Assembly: GCF_030272615.1 (NCBI RefSeq)
Contig: NC_081409.1
Location: 242,789,924-242,853,923 of the forward strand
Direction: 5' to 3'
DNA: 64,000 nt
Source of the DNA: Cryptomeria japonica
Taxonomy: Eukaryota; Streptophyta; Pinopsida; Cupressales; Cupressaceae
Under the pieces are notes generated by a model. The model had not been told where the DNA came from. It saw only the letters and a list, made by a program, of their open reading frames with translations, and searched no databases. Shown one piece after another: positions 10,814 to 23,219 of this stretch; position 1 is the first letter of the stretch; each line of letters begins with the position of its first letter. The position numbers and the translations under genes are program-made.

Positions 10814-11620
10814 TATGTTATTGAATGATTAAAGTGGATATAGTTATTGGTGTTGAATATTGAAAAGTTTTTGAGTCTTTACAAGTAATCTTTGAGTTAC
10901 TCTGGGAGTTCGGGAATTGGAAATTAGTTGAGAGAAAGGTTGCTTTAAGTCTTTGATATTTTACAAGTTATCTCAAGAATTTGTATTGAAAAGGTAAAAA
11001 GTAGAGTCTTTGTGCTATACGAATTATCTGGTTAGAGTAGAAGATCTTTTAAAATATTGTAAGTCTTTGAGCTGAAAATATATTTAGGTTACAACGGTTG
11101 ATATGGATTCAGTATATAAGAGAATCTTTGATATCTTAATGTATGTAATTCCCTTCCCTAGGTCATTATCAGAAAAGCGGAAGTAATAAAATAATTTGTT
11201 CTTTCATAGATATTTTACTTTCCAAATAAATTAGCTTAATATTACTGCAAATTTCCAAGTCATTTAAATCTATTTTTAAAAGAGAGCTAGATGAAACTAG
11301 TTTTGAAATAAGAGAACTAAGTTGTTATTGTACCTTGGATTAGTGTAAAGTTAGTAGGTAGATAAAACGGAAAATACTTGCAGTAGAAAGGGGGAGCCTT
11401 CCCTTATAATTAGGAGGGGTTATATCTTGCCTTCTAAGAGATATCATCCCATGTGCTATTGTGAAACACACATTTTGTGAACCTTCTTTAGTTTACAAAA
11501 TTTTCACCCAATAACTTTCAAGTATCCATCCACGTTATAAAACAAAAATATTGCAAAACAACATTGAACATATGCTCTCAAAATAATCATTTAAAATCTC
11601 TCGAGACATCATTTTCCAGT
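10814..11620. other. Non-coding, nothing recognised
   Basis: No gene, no open frame of note and no clear repeat. The sequence after the Copia-like primer site has no readable gag, so the element is lost or replaced here. Confidence 0.5.
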
Positions 11621-11629
11621 TATGATCTT

Positions 11630-12065
11630 TTAGGGTCTTGCATAGTCGCATCATCGCACCTTTAGGACATTTCATACCACCCTTAGATCATACCCTTGCA
11701 TGCTTCCTTTAGGTCTTATCCTTGCATCACGTCCTTAGGTTCCGCCATTAGGTCAAACCTTTGCATATCATCATTAGGTTATACCCTTGTATCATTCCCT
11801 TGGATCATACCCATAATCTTTGCATAGCCTTATGTTATTTTCTTAAGACACACACTTGATCCTTCCACACCTTCATTAGGTCATACTTGAATTCTTGCAC
11901 ATCCTCATCTCCCTTTAGGACATAACCTATACACTTGCATATACTTCCACCATAAGTTTACGACATAACCCCACCTCTTGCATACTTTCATCATTCCTTT
12001 AGGACATAACCTTAAACCTTTCATAATCGCCTTAGATCATTTCATTATTGGTCCTACCATTTCAT
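11630..12065 (+). repeat. Degenerate tandem repeat, cctttaggacata-type
   Basis: Irregular repeats of roughly 30-45 bases built on (c)ttaggtcataccc, ttgcatc and tttaggacataacc. They lie upstream of the gag at 12748 and may be the leader of that element. Unit borders are too diverged to fix by eye. Confidence 0.55.
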
Positions 12066-12747
12066 TTTTTCATATCCTTAGTACTTTCATACCAAAATAA
12101 AATAAAATAAAAAAAATCCAAAAAAACCCAAAAACATTGCTTGCACTTGGGATGTCTCATCTTAGGTCTAAAATCAACTTTATATCATCAATCACCCTTA
12201 TCACTTCAGGTGCATCTTGCTTGAGTTAGGGAACCTATCAATGTCTTTGAGTTGGTATTCTGCTTGGAGTTCATCGTCTCCTATCATAGCATGCCCTCTC
12301 TTTGATCACTTATCCCTGTATCTATCCATCACAGCACAAGTCAAATCTCACATTGAAAATATTTTCAGACCTAGAGTATCCTTAGTCCTTGCATCAAATA
12401 TAATCCATCCTCACATCCCATTTAGGGTTTAGTTGCACATCACTTTCCTATCACTATAGATATCATATTGCATCAATCCTTTAGCACATTCCCATCTCAA
12501 TCATATCACATAGATTACATTTTTGCATTGATCCTTACCATATCCCAATCTCACCTTCCTATCACATAGTTTTCACCTTGATATTTGCATTGATCCTTAG
12601 TTACATCGTAATCTCACTCATATCATATAATTATCCCTTTGCACTTTAGGGTTTGCATCATACCTTGAGTCTCATTCATCTTCGTATCCATAAACCTTAG
12701 GTCAAAGATCAGAACAATCGCTTATGTCTCCTAACTCGAGAATCAAA
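12066..12747. other. Leader before gag, no gene
   Basis: AT- and pyrimidine-rich, with further scattered atcctta/tcacatc repeats. The 71-codon open frame near 12217-12432 has no supporting motif and is not called. Confidence 0.4.
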
Positions 12748-14639
12748 ATGTTTAAAAATCATCTATTTCAAGATGGAGACAATGTTATTGATTTTGATGA
12801 AAAAAAACACATTAGCATTGCAACTAGTTAAATAAGTGAAATGAGTGATGGAGAAATAACTCAATCTACTATTGACGAAGTGTTTCATGATCATAGATTT
12901 ACTAAACTTCTTAAAGAGGTGGTTAAACGTGATCCACTAGCATACTTTAAAGCCATTGTTGATGAGGGAACTAAACTACCACTTGATTTTGACATATCAT
13001 TGCTCACAGTTAAGGACAAATCAAGAGCTAGTGAACTCAAACCTACAAGGACAAACAATGAGGAGAGGATAAAAGATCATAAACCTTTTTACTTTCAACT
13101 AGGATATAAGAGATCCATGAAAACATCAAAACATATACCTACTAATGATCTCGTTTTGAATGAATTGAGAACATTAAGATAAGAATTAGACACTCTTAAG
13201 AATAAGAAGGCATTGTCACACAAGTTTTCCATTGAGGATATATGTCCCTATCCTTTTGATCCAAGCATTCTAATGCCACCTTTTCCTAATCATTGGGAGA
13301 TACCAAAACTAGATAAGTATAAAGGAAAAGGGGACCCTAAAGATCACTTGAAAGATGATACAAGTCCAATTGACATGAAGCATGCCAAGACAAAGGATGT
13401 GCAAATTGTAATAAATTTGTTCCAAAGACAAAACCCCCAAGACATGACATATCCACAATTAAGAAATTAAGAGAATTTTGCGTTGCTACCTTAGAATATG
13501 CAATAGACATAACATACCTTATGAGACTATTTTCCCGTAGTCTTGGATGAAGTGCCATGGAATGGTTCTCCTGATTACCTCCAACAATAAAATCTTTTCA
13601 AGAATTGGTTGATAAGTTTATCTCACACTATGCTTACAACTGTGAACATGAGGTGAGCATGATGGACCTCTTCAACACAAAACAAAAACAAGGAGAATCC
13701 TTCTCATCATTTTTGCAAATATGGAGACATTTGACAAAAAGAGCACCTTATGACATTCCCAATAAGTAACTTGTTGACCTCTTTTGTTGTAATTTAAACA
13801 AATAAATTGGAAGAGAACTTTGCCTCAAGTGTTTGGACACCTTTGATAAGGTCATATCCATGGGATTTTGGATCGAAAAAACCCTTATTGATGATGGTAC
13901 TATAACTTTAAATGATGATAAACATCACAAAGGATCGAGTTCAAACCGCAAAACACCCTTTTGGGCTAAGAAATGGAATGTGGTTAATGACGAAGTTGTT
14001 GACGTGAAAAATGCTAAAACATCATCACCTATTTACAACCTTAAGGGTTCATCCTCAGATAAAGGAAAAGAAAAACAAAGAAGCTTCCCCAGATGAAATT
14101 TTACACCATTGGGACAACCGCTTGAGTCGGCATTCAAAGAACTCCTTGAAAATAATCTTATAATGTTACTTAAGGCAAGGGAATCCAATCCACAAGTCAA
14201 ACCCCCATGGTGGAATGACAATCACTTTTGCGACTATTATAGACACAAGGGTCACAAGACTAACAGTTGCAATAAACTTCAACATGTGATACAAGATCTC
14301 CTTGATGAGGGAAAGATTTCAGTTGATGGACATGCTCCTTATGGTAACTCTAATTGTGAGATATTCAAGAATCCTTTCCCTAAGAATGATAAGGATAAAG
14401 GGAAAGACCCCAAATCTAGCGACAACGTGAAATATACCAATGCTAAATATGATTATACCATAAACAACATTATTGAGGCTGACAATCATGTGAACACTTT
14501 CATCATAAAGGGCAAAGAAACTAATTGTAATGTTACCACTAGTAGAGGTACATTTATCCTTAAGGGACCTAATTCTAAACCCGTTGCACCATCTTTGCAA
14601 TACAACCTTATAGAGCATTTAGGGAAAATGCCTGAGTAG
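12748..14639 (+). pseudogene. Gag of Tat-like element 2
   Basis: Begins with an ATG at 12748 and is broken by stops and frame changes. The N-terminal part (12841-13182) has a region found also in related gags (TKLLKEVVKRDPLAYFKAIV). The core starts with IEDICPYPFD at 13228, then KLDKYKGKGDPKDHL, EFCVATLEYAIDITYLM and ELVDKFISHYAYNCEHEVSM. About 40 codons (roughly 13350-13470) interrupt the core between DHL and REFC, absent from the relative at 25089-25652. The zinc knuckle at about 14226-14270 is intact (CDYYRHKGHKTNSC). Gag would build the particle; this copy cannot. Confidence 0.8.
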
Positions 14640-15230
14640 ATTTCTATACTTGAGCTGCTACACATATCCCCTAAACATAAATATATCCTTGATAAAGCGC
14701 TCGCTACTGCTACAGTGCCTATAGACCTGCATGTAGATCAATTTCAAGCTATGGTAGGACACATCACATCCCCTCATACTCTTACTTTTATCAAGAATGA
14801 TGACTCACCCATACAACAACTACATAATGTGCCCTTACATGTTGTCCTTGTCCATAGAGTCAGAATCGAGTGAATTCTGATAGACAAAGGAGCAGGTCTA
14901 AACATTTGTACCTTGAAGTTAATCATAGAACTAGAGTTCGTTGAAAGTGTAGTTGATCCAAAGAAAAAAATTACTATAAAGGCATATGATGAAGATGAAC
15001 GCTCATCTAAGGGATCAGTGGCATTTCCTATCAAAGTGGGACCTATGGTAAAGGATGTTGTTTGCCAAGTCCTTGATCTATAACATTCTCCCTGGAAGGC
15101 CTTAGATCCATGCAATGCAATTTGTACCCTCTACATACTATCAATGTATCAAATTTCCACACAATGGTGTCAAAGTAACTATACCAGCAAATCCAAATCA
15201 TTTTATGTATTGCAATAATTAGACTTCTAA
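14640..15230 (+). pseudogene. Protease region of Tat-like element 2
   Basis: A retropepsin-like region with ILIDKGAGLNICTL near 14876-14920 (DKG in place of the usual DSG or DTG), followed by DPKKKITIKAYDEDE and VKDVVCQVLDL. The same order of motifs occurs in the element on the other strand at 23961-24194. It is broken by at least two stops. The altered triad suggests the copy was inactive or later mutated. Confidence 0.7.
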
Positions 15231-16188
15231 GATTGAATCCATCATTCATAGTAATCACGAAGCACATCCTTCTCAAGCGTATGCTAACTCTCAGTCTTTG
15301 AAAGTGTCCACATCCAAATCTAATGAAGTTGAGATTAGAATACAGGTGAAAGAACATGGAGTGGGAGAATATTCTATGAGTCGTGCTCTTTGCATCGAAA
15401 AGTCACCAGAGTCTCCTCAAACTTATGGCAGACTAAAAAGGAAATGTGAAGCATCATATGATGAAAGGGTAGAATAAGATAATCCAAATTATCAAGGAAT
15501 TGGGTACGAATCACCTAATGTTGTGGCTCCAAATCTTCTCTAAAGGTGCAAGTGGCTCTTGATATCAATAGTCCTAAGAGTGGTGCCAACCCCTTTAAGA
15601 ACTATATAACTTTTCCATCTCATCCACTCCTTCCATTTTTGCTCCTCTCCTAGACTTGGATCAACAAGAATTTCAAAAGCCCTTACTCATCAAAGATCAA
15701 TAAGCTATGAAAAGAAAAATTCAAAAGTAAAAAATAAGAAAAAGTCTTCTAGTCCAAATCAAAATCAAAAGCTATTGGACTCTACAAAAAGAAAAGTCAA
15801 GGACAAAAATCCTATAAAGAAAGAAGAATGTGAATTGATCTCCCCTAATGCTAAAATAATTGGGGGAAAAAGTTCTAAAATTTCAAGTCAAAATTCATAC
15901 TTGTTGATCCTAAGTCTCCATCATGCCATGCTTCTTTCACTTCTTTTCACACTCATAAGTCTTCATCCCACATTTATTTATTTTGGACATCCATCCCCTC
16001 TTGGCGATACATCACATTAGTGGACCTTTTGTAGAACTTCCTCGAAGGGCTTTGCTATCAAAGTTACCAAACCTCTTTAGTTGATACACATATGGGCCTA
16101 TGCGGGGCATACATTAGTAATTCTACCTGGTTTCTTCAGCAAGGAAGGCAAAAGATAAATATAATTATCATCCAGTCAAATATCGAGT
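15231..16188 (+). other. Decayed linker of element 2, Lys/Ser rich
   Basis: No domain is recognised. Short open pieces read as polar, Lys- and Ser-rich protein (for example around 15310-15470 and 15775-16020). In the relative this part encodes a G-patch and a coiled-coil linker; no G-patch could be read here. Confidence 0.45.
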
Positions 16189-16345
16189 TTCTCAACAAGA
16201 TCTAGAAAAGAAAAAAAGGCAAGTTCGAGCCAAACTGGCTAGGTTCATACATCATTACTGCTACACATGGATCAGGAACATATTAGTTGGCTACTCCCGA
16301 GGGTGGACTTCTTGAATTTCCAATCAATAACACTCACCTTTGCAT
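16189..16345 (+). pseudogene. Integrase C-terminal module of Tat-like element 2
   Basis: Reads FEPNWLGSYIITATHGSGTY, a stop, then LATPEGGLLEFPINNTHL. This is the same module as in the - strand element (FEPNWLGPFPFVVIAGYGSG), so it marks the 3' end of pol. The catalytic core upstream is absent. Confidence 0.7.
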
Positions 16346-16799
16346 ATTCTATGCTTGAGTGTTTTAGATAATTTCTTTAAAAGATCCTAAAGAAATACAA
16401 AAAAAATGAGAAAAGGATCCTGGAAAATATACAAAAAAAATGAGAAAAAGGCTTGAAATAATCGTCACTTTGGTGAAAACTTGGCAAACAGGCACCTCGC
16501 GACACAAAAAAAGTGAAAAATAAATTAAGTAAAGAAAAATAAATTCATCCACTGGTGAAAACCAGGCAACCGACAACATGCACAGAGATTTCGCTCCTCT
16601 TTCCTTCAGTACTTTACTTTATCATGCCCTATTTGTATCTACCCTCACATTCCATAATAGCCTTCCCACCCCCCCTCATAGCTTGTGGATTGTTTTTGCA
16701 TAACCCCTCGCGCAATGCTACTCTTACATACTCAACTAGTCTTATCCCTCACTGGGGCATATCCTCGACCTGAATTGTGGGTTGGGATAATTGGCATCT
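16346..16799. other. 3' region of element 2, non-coding
   Basis: Purine-rich stretches, a near-repeat of aaaaaatgagaaaaagg around 16400-16450, and a GC-richer part near 16620-16780. No gene is seen. Confidence 0.45.
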
Positions 16800-17295
16800 C
16801 ACAGTCAGAGGAACTATCTAAAATGTCTTGAAAAATTATAAAAATCACAAAATGTCTTGAAAAGATCATAAAAATCATAAATTGTCCTGAAAAAAATATA
16901 AAATGTCTTGACAAAATCCTAAAAATCCTAAAATGTCATGAAAAAATCCTAAAAAATAAAAAATGTCTTGAAAAGTCCTAAAAAACATAAAATATCTTGA
17001 AAAAATCCTAAAAAGTCCTGAAAAAATCCTTAAAATCCTAAAATGTCTTGAAAAAATCCTAAAAATCGTAAAAAGTCTTGAAACAATCCTAAAAATTGTA
17101 AATTGTCCTAAAAAAATCCCAAAAATCGTAAAAAGTCCTAAAAATCGTACAAAGTCCTGAAAAAATCCTAAAAATCCTAAAATGGCTCGAAAAAATCCTA
17201 AAATGTCCAAAAAAAATAAAAAAAATCCTAAAATGTCCTAAATAAATCCTAAAAATCATAAGTCTTGAAAACACCCTAAAAATCATAATACTTTT
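16800..17295. repeat. A-rich minisatellite (about 30-bp unit)
   Basis: About 16 imperfect units of the type tgtcttgaaaaaatcctaaa followed by aatcctaaaa. The repeat keeps frames open on the - strand that read as Phe/Ile/Leu/Gly-rich peptides; these are by-products and not genes. It lies in the 3' region between two converging gypsy elements. Confidence 0.9.
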
Positions 17296-18370
17296 CCTGT
17301 AAAATCCAAAAATATTTAATAAACATTGCGAAGACACAAACACTTTGGATGAGCATGCAACTTTGAACTTTAACAAAATCGTGAAGTGACAAGATTACAA
17401 TTAAGCAAACATCGCACTATTGACATATCCAATCAACACGATAACTAGACAAAAAGACACTTTGGCATAAAACATATTGTCTATTTGTTTGCTTTTATCT
17501 TTTGATTGTTTCTGATTTTCTTTAAATGGTGACATGTCTTTTAGCTTTTTCGGGATGTCTCCGACTAGAGATTTTATCTCCATGATGTCTTTGACTAAAA
17601 ATGCGAGGATGGGGCATCTTCACCTATTTGTTGCTTGTGGATAGTTCCTTAGTAATATTATGACTCGTGTTAGGACATGATCATGTAAGATCATCGAGGA
17701 CATAACAGTCTGATGCAAACTGAGACAATCCTTTCTTGTTTGATGTGTTTTCTTTCACGCAATTGGTATGACGATTCATTTGGGTCTTATTCATATCTAG
17801 ATGAGTTTTATCCTTTTGCTATAATAAGCTCGATGATGATATAAGCAGTTAAAAAAGCACAAAAATCCTTATCACTTTTCTCCTTTCATCACCTTTCTTC
17901 TCTCTCTTTTTCATCATCTTTCATCATCTTCTTCATTCTTCTTATTGCAGCGAGATCAATCAAATGCTTAATCCAACTGATGCATGTCTCTAAATCTTTA
18001 ATCACTTTATCATACCAATCAACTTGTTTCTTGAAATCTCAATGCCCCTAGATCAATCACTCAATCGATCCTTGGAGCACCTTATCTTGCGCTAATATCA
18101 ATCACTATTAGCTTAATCAGCTAATCAACTTAGCTATACTGACCATTTCCATCATTTTTTCAGTTACGCCTCTTCAACTGTACATTTCCATCAAATGTAC
18201 ATCTCAATTTAATCACTTGTGCAATATCAATCATCCAATCTCCTTTTCATAATCTATCGAAAGATCAATCTCCGTCAATCTATTCAATCAATCTCTCGAG
18301 GGGGCATAACCAATCAATCACCATCCTTACTAGGATGTCTCTGGGGCATTTCATCCTAATCCTAGATGGA
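17296..18370. other. Tail-to-tail intergenic region, no gene
   Basis: No coding sequence. A polypurine-tract-like ctcgagggggca lies at 18295-18306 on the + strand, and its counterpart cccgagggggca lies on the - strand at about 18919-18930, facing it. These may be the tracts of the two converging elements. The LTRs that should follow could not be paired with anything. Confidence 0.4.
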
Positions 18371-18590
18371 TCCATTTCATTTTCATGCATTATTCCATCT
18401 ATCATTTATCATCAATATTATTCACTATTAATATTATTATCATTTATCATTCATTATCATTTATCCATTATTAATATTACTATTATCTCATATTCCATTT
18501 ATCATTTAATAATATTATTATTCTATCATCTATCATCTATATATTTAATAATAATATTATTATCTATCCATTTTTACAAATAGATGCATA
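18371..18590. repeat. AT-rich (attatcattt)n tract
   Basis: Simple-sequence-like region built from tatcattt, tattaat and attatta words. A weak TATA-like ctatttaagtagag follows at about 18722 on the + strand. Confidence 0.75.
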
Positions 18591-18944
18591 AGCATTTACA
18601 CTATTCATTTGTGCTTTCTCCTCTACCCATTTTCATTCACCTCATGCATGTGGGATTAAAACTTCCAAGCCCTATTATTTATCCCACATTCATCCAATAA
18701 TCTAGATTCACTTGAGGATGCCTATTTAAGTAGAGCCCCTCTCCCATTTTGGGATCCACAACTTTGCATCCAAAATTCCTAATCCAACATTCATGAGTTA
18801 TTTGTCTTTGAAGTGATATGTGACAACATGTCAGTTCAAAGAAAAATTGCTCGCTTGATGTAGACTTGATTTCAATAAGATGCCCTAGACACTGATTATT
18901 GGATGACGGATGTGAGGATGCCCCCTCGGGAGATGAATCGGAAA

Positions 18945-19080
18945 TTTTTTGAAATTTTTTTTTGAAAATTTTCACGATTTTTTTGATGATTTTTTTTTTT
19001 GGATTTTCTACTTTTTTTATTTTTGGGGGATTTTCTACTTTTTTATTTTTTTTGGATTTTCTGCTTTTAGGTATAATTTT
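18945..19080 (-). repeat. Polypyrimidine tract with three ggattttctactttt units
   Basis: T-rich on the + strand, purine-rich on the - strand, directly after the integrase end of the - strand Tat-like element. The unit ggattttctactttttt recurs about every 27-30 bases. It is probably the start of that element's 3' untranslated region. Confidence 0.7.
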
Positions 19081-19084
19081 TTTT

Positions 19085-20135
19085 CAAATGAATGCTATTG
19101 ATGGGTTCCTTGAGCTGATCTCCTTCTGATGTTGATAACTAATAAGCACCAGATCCATATCCGGCTATGACAACAAAAGGAAAAGGACCCAACCAATTTG
19201 GCTCAAACTTCCCTTTCTTTTCGTGGTCTTGCTGATTGCATGGATTCTCCTTAAGCACAAGATCACCAACTTGAAACATCCTAGGTTTAACCTTATGATT
19301 TTAACTATGTGAAATCCTTTGTTGGTAGACTCTCAAATGATTAGCAACATTTTGTCGACATTCTTGCAACAATTCAAGCTCTTGCAACCTAGACACTCGT
19401 TGTTCCTCATCTAGATTGGGACCCTTCATTGACACATGGAGAGATGGTATTTCAACCTCTACTGGTAATATTGCTTCAGACCCATAGACAAGAGAGTATG
19501 GTGTGGCACCTATCGGGGTGCGAATACTGGTGCGATATGCCCATAGAGAAGGGTTCAATTGAACATGCTAGTCTTTGCCAGCATCATTAAACTGTCTTTT
19601 TAAAAAAATTCAAGATTATTTTGTTTGATGCTTATGCCTGATCATTTCCCTGAGGGTAATAAGGTGTGGAAAACCTGTGTTGAATCTAGAACTTTTCACA
19701 GAGCTCTCTTGTATCTTGGTTTTTGAATGACCACCCATTGTCAAGGATAATAGTCATAAGAATACCATAGCGACATATGATGTAGTTAAAGATGAATGTG
19801 ACAATCTGTTTCCCTGTGATATTGGTGAGGGGCACTGCTTCAATCCATTTTGTGAAATACTCGGTGGTTGTGAGTATAAACTTGTGACCATTTGTAGAAG
19901 GTGGATGAATTTTCCCTACCAGATCTAGGCCCCATTGATAAAATGACCATAACGTTGCCAAGGTATGAAGCTCTTGTGTTGGTGCATGTATGAGATCGTC
20001 GTGGACCTGACATTGTTTGCACTTTTTGGCGAATTGAAAAGAATCCCTTTCTATAGTAGGCCAATAGTAACCCAATCATATGAGTTTCTTTGAAAGAGTA
20101 AGACAGCTTGAATGAGTGCCACAAATACCATTATG
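19085..20135 (-). pseudogene. Integrase of Tat-like element 3
   Basis: The zinc-binding part shows GYYWPTIERDSFQFAKKCKQ and CQVHDD. The core has WGLDLVGKIHP, then TTTEYFTKWIEAVP, where the first catalytic Asp is replaced by Glu, then IILDNGWSF with the second Asp. The block with the catalytic Glu falls in a frame-shifted stretch near 19620. The sequence then reads WAYRTSIRTPIGATPYSLVY and ends in the C-terminal module with FEPNWLGPF. Several stops and shifts make it non-functional. It is the 3' end of the polyprotein. Confidence 0.85.
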
Positions 20136-20439
20136 AACTTCATTTAAAGCCTTCTCAGATTCTTCCTGCTCAAGACATTTGAGGAGAGTACCATCCAAAC
20201 CTCATCTATATAAAGTATCTGCAAGGGTGTAACGTGTGGATTGTTGAATGAGATTTCATTTTTGATTCCTTGATAGGTCGAGAGGAAGGTTTCCATCTTT
20301 CAAGTAGGTGTAAATTTGGCCATAACGGGAGGAATCGAGTCCAACTAGGTGACATGTGATTTGGGAATCGAGACAATCATAAGCAGGGTAAAACAATTCT
20401 TCCACCAAGAATTCATAACGATCTTGGTTTTCCTGTGCT

Positions 20440-20835
20440 TGAGTCAGAGATTAAATTGTGGCCATGGCATCAATTGTTTTGTTTTAATTCCTCGGGATTT
20501 GCTCAAAAGAAATGTCCACAAAGTACTTTCTAAAGTCATCAACCATCTTCTTGTAAGGCATTAGCTTTTCATCTTTGGTTTGATAATCATCATTGACTTA
20601 ATTGATGACTAGCTGAGAATCTCCAAAGACTTGCAAATGTGTGATATCCCATTCTAAAGCTATCTTGATTCTTGTTACTAATGCCTCGTATTCTGCCATA
20701 TTATTGGTACAAGGGAAATTCAATTTGTATGCTTTTGGGATGGTGTGACCTTGGGGAGTGATAAATAGCAAGCCTACCCTCTATCCATGCTATGTAAAAG
20801 CCGTCAAAATACAACTGCCATGTTTGCTCAATGAT
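20440..20835 (-). pseudogene. Second RNase H (Tat type) of element 3
   Basis: Reads WQLYFDGFYIAW, then after a frame change LLFITPQGHTIPKA, NNMAEYEALVTRIKIAL, VFGDSQLVINQVND and finally NKTIDAMATI. These give the four catalytic acids D-E-D-D. It follows the gypsy RNase H and precedes integrase, the usual Tat position, and so serves as an in-window control for the unusual order at 3534-4544. Confidence 0.75.
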
Positions 20836-20869
20836 TGTGAGAATGTCAGCATCTGAAAATTCAACATGT

Positions 20870-22363
20870 ATTGGATGATCATCCTGGAGTGGGGCCTTGC
20901 TAATTGGTCAGTGATTACTTGTCCCTTTATAGCTTTTATGTCAATATATGAAATGTCAAACTTGCTCAGGATCATTACCCATTTTGCCAATCTACTTGTT
21001 AAGGTTGCTTTGCTAAGAAGATATTTCAGTGGATCAATTTTGGCTATCAACTTTACTAAATGGGTTAACATATAGTGTCTCAGTTTCTGGGATGCGAACA
21101 CTACCGCTAAGCATGCCTTCTCAATAGATGATTAGTTGAGCTCATATCTGACTAAGGTCCTGCTGATATAGTAAATAGCTTTTTCTTTGCCTTCATGATC
21201 CAATTATGCTAACAGAGCTCATAATGATACATCTATGACTGATATATATAACAGTAATGGCTTGCCTTCAATTGGTGACATTAGGACAGGTGGGTTCAAC
21301 AGATATTACTTTATTGCATGAAAGGCCTCTTCACATGTGTCATCCCATCTGAATGGAACATTTTTATGCAACAAATGCATGAAAGGATGACATCTATCAG
21401 CTAGTTGGGATATTGAACCTTCTAATGGATTGAAGTCTTCCTTGAAATGATCTTAGTTGGCTGATGTTTTTAGGAGATTCCATTTCCATGATTGCTTTAA
21501 CTTTTTCTGGATCCACTTCAATGCCTCGTGCTGAAACAATATATCCTAGAAGTTTGCCCGATGTGACACCAAATGCACATTTCTTTGGATTCAGCCTTAG
21601 TTTGTATTTCTCCAAGTGGTCAAAGATCTTTGCTAGGATTTCCAGATGTGCTTCTCTAGTATGTGACTTAGCCAATAGATCATCAATGTACTTCATGAAG
21701 GTATGCATCACATCATGAAAAAGTATTGTCATTTCTCTTTGGTAGGTAGCTCCTGCGTTCTTGAGTCCAAAAGGCATTACATTACAACATAACATTACCC
21801 CACAGACATGTGAAAGACGTCTTCTCTTGATCTTCTGGTATTATTTTGATTTGATTATAGCCTGAGAAACCATCCATGAGAGAGAATATTTCATGCCTAA
21901 CTATCAAGTCCATAATGATATCTATATTAGGTAAAGAAAATTCATCCTTAGGACGCGCCTTATTGAGATATCTGAAATTTGTGCATACCCTGATACTCTT
22001 GTTTGGCTTATAAATAGGAACTATATTGGATACCCATTCTGGATATGCTACTGGTCTGATAAATCCTACATCTAGCAATTTCTTCAATTTTATTTTGACC
22101 AATAAAGCTATATGAGGATGCATCTTTCTTAGCTTTTGTTTTACTAGTTTTTCTCTAGGAGAAATATTTAAGTGATGTAGGATGAGATCTAGATCCAATC
22201 TTGGCATATCTGCGTATGATGATGCAAAATTGAATTGTCTTTCTGTGAAGAATACCATATAGCTATGTTTCTCTTGCTCTGATAATGATGTTGTTGGATG
22301 TAGAATCTTTGGATGATTTGATATTCCAATGTTGACTACCTCAGTTGGTTCAATTAGTATCAA
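20870..22363 (-). pseudogene. RT and gypsy RNase H of element 3
   Basis: RT blocks are VSNIVPIYKPNKSIRVCTNF, YLNKARPKDEFSLPNID, SLMDGFSGYNQI, VMPFGLKNAGATYQREM and the active site FMKYIDDLLAKS, with thumb RLNPKKCAFGV and SQLRSFQGRLQSI. The RNase H part reads KEKAIYYISRTL, LAVVFASQKLRHYMLTH and KWVMILSKFDISYI. A frame change splits RT near 21790, and stops occur in RNase H. The active-site Asp pair is intact. Upstream of RT the stretch with LHHLNISPREKLVKQKLRKM is the usual approach to a Tat RT. Confidence 0.88.
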
Positions 22364-22430
22364 AGATCTCTTCTAGAAATACTCAGGTAAAGTGTCAAAA
22401 CTCCCATCCTCTGGCGCCTCGATTAGGTTT

Positions 22431-23215
22431 TCACCACTGAATGTGTCCTTTCTTTTTACTTTTTCTTGATCTAATGTTTCCATTAATTGGTTTTTCAGAA
22501 ATATTTAATTTTTTCTTTTCACTTTTGGGAATGATAGATTTGGCACCCCCTTGAGTAGAAGATGCGTTACTGGATTCATTGGTGGAAGTTGTTGTAGGTT
22601 CAACTATGTTGAGGTATAAGGCAATGACATGATCATTAGGGAAGGTTTCTATCTCAATGGGTCCTTCATTGTCCCAATCAATAAGCTCATGATACACTAA
22701 TGGCAAGGGATCATTGGATTGTTGTATGTCAAGAGCACTAAGAGTCATGATAGACATATTTAAGTCTTCAATGACTATTTCTAAAGTCAAGATATTACTT
22801 TCCTTATAATGACCTTCAACAAGCAGTTCTTGATTGTCCTCAATGGAGTCAACATTAGGATATTTTAATCCCCTTTCGAGTGGCATGTACTTTGACATTT
22901 GCCCTTCATACGAGTGGACTATATCAATGTCTACATATTTTGTATAGCATGACTCTTCGTAGGAATATTCAGATTGGTAAGAGTCCCATTCCCACTCATG
23001 GAAATATGTTTCACTAGATTCCTGTAATTTGAAGATTTGCTCATAAAGGTTATGAGTAGCTTCTTCTCACTTTTTAGCAAGTTCCTCAGCTTCTTCCTAC
23101 TTCCTATGAGTTGCTTCTTATTGTTGTTTGCAGATAGCTTCTTCTTGTTGCTTATGAGCAACTTCTTCTTCTCTCTGAATTGCCAATTCTTCTTGTTGTC
23201 ATTCATATTCTTCCT
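22431..23215 (-). pseudogene. Acidic and coiled-coil linker between G-patch and RT
   Basis: Just after the G-patch one frame reads as Glu/Lys/Gln-rich repeats (QQEELAIQREEEVAHKQQEE, EEAEELAKK) from about 23215 to 23050, broken by stops; this is a predicted coiled coil. An acidic part follows (22898-22431; EGHYKESNILTLEIVIEDL). No known domain is seen. It probably spaces protease from RT in the polyprotein. Confidence 0.6.
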
Positions 23216-23219
23216 CTTG

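Larger units (their letters stand above)
12748..16350 (+). mobile_element. Tat-like gypsy element 2, internally deleted
   Basis: Contains, in order on the + strand, gag, zinc knuckle, protease and then directly the C-terminal module of integrase. RT, both RNase H domains and the integrase core are missing. The gag, knuckle and protease are clearly related to those of the - strand element at 19080-37860 (shared blocks ICPYPFD, GHxTN and KKITIKAYDE). LTRs were not delimited. Confidence 0.75.

Noticed and set aside
16732-17376. Phe/Ile/Leu-rich membrane-like proteins on the - strand
   Set aside because: They are translations of the A-rich minisatellite and have no start context or domain.
18295-18933. 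Paired LTRs between two facing polypurine-like tracts
   Set aside because: Neither candidate LTR starts with TG at the tract and no partner copy was found, so only the tracts are mentioned.
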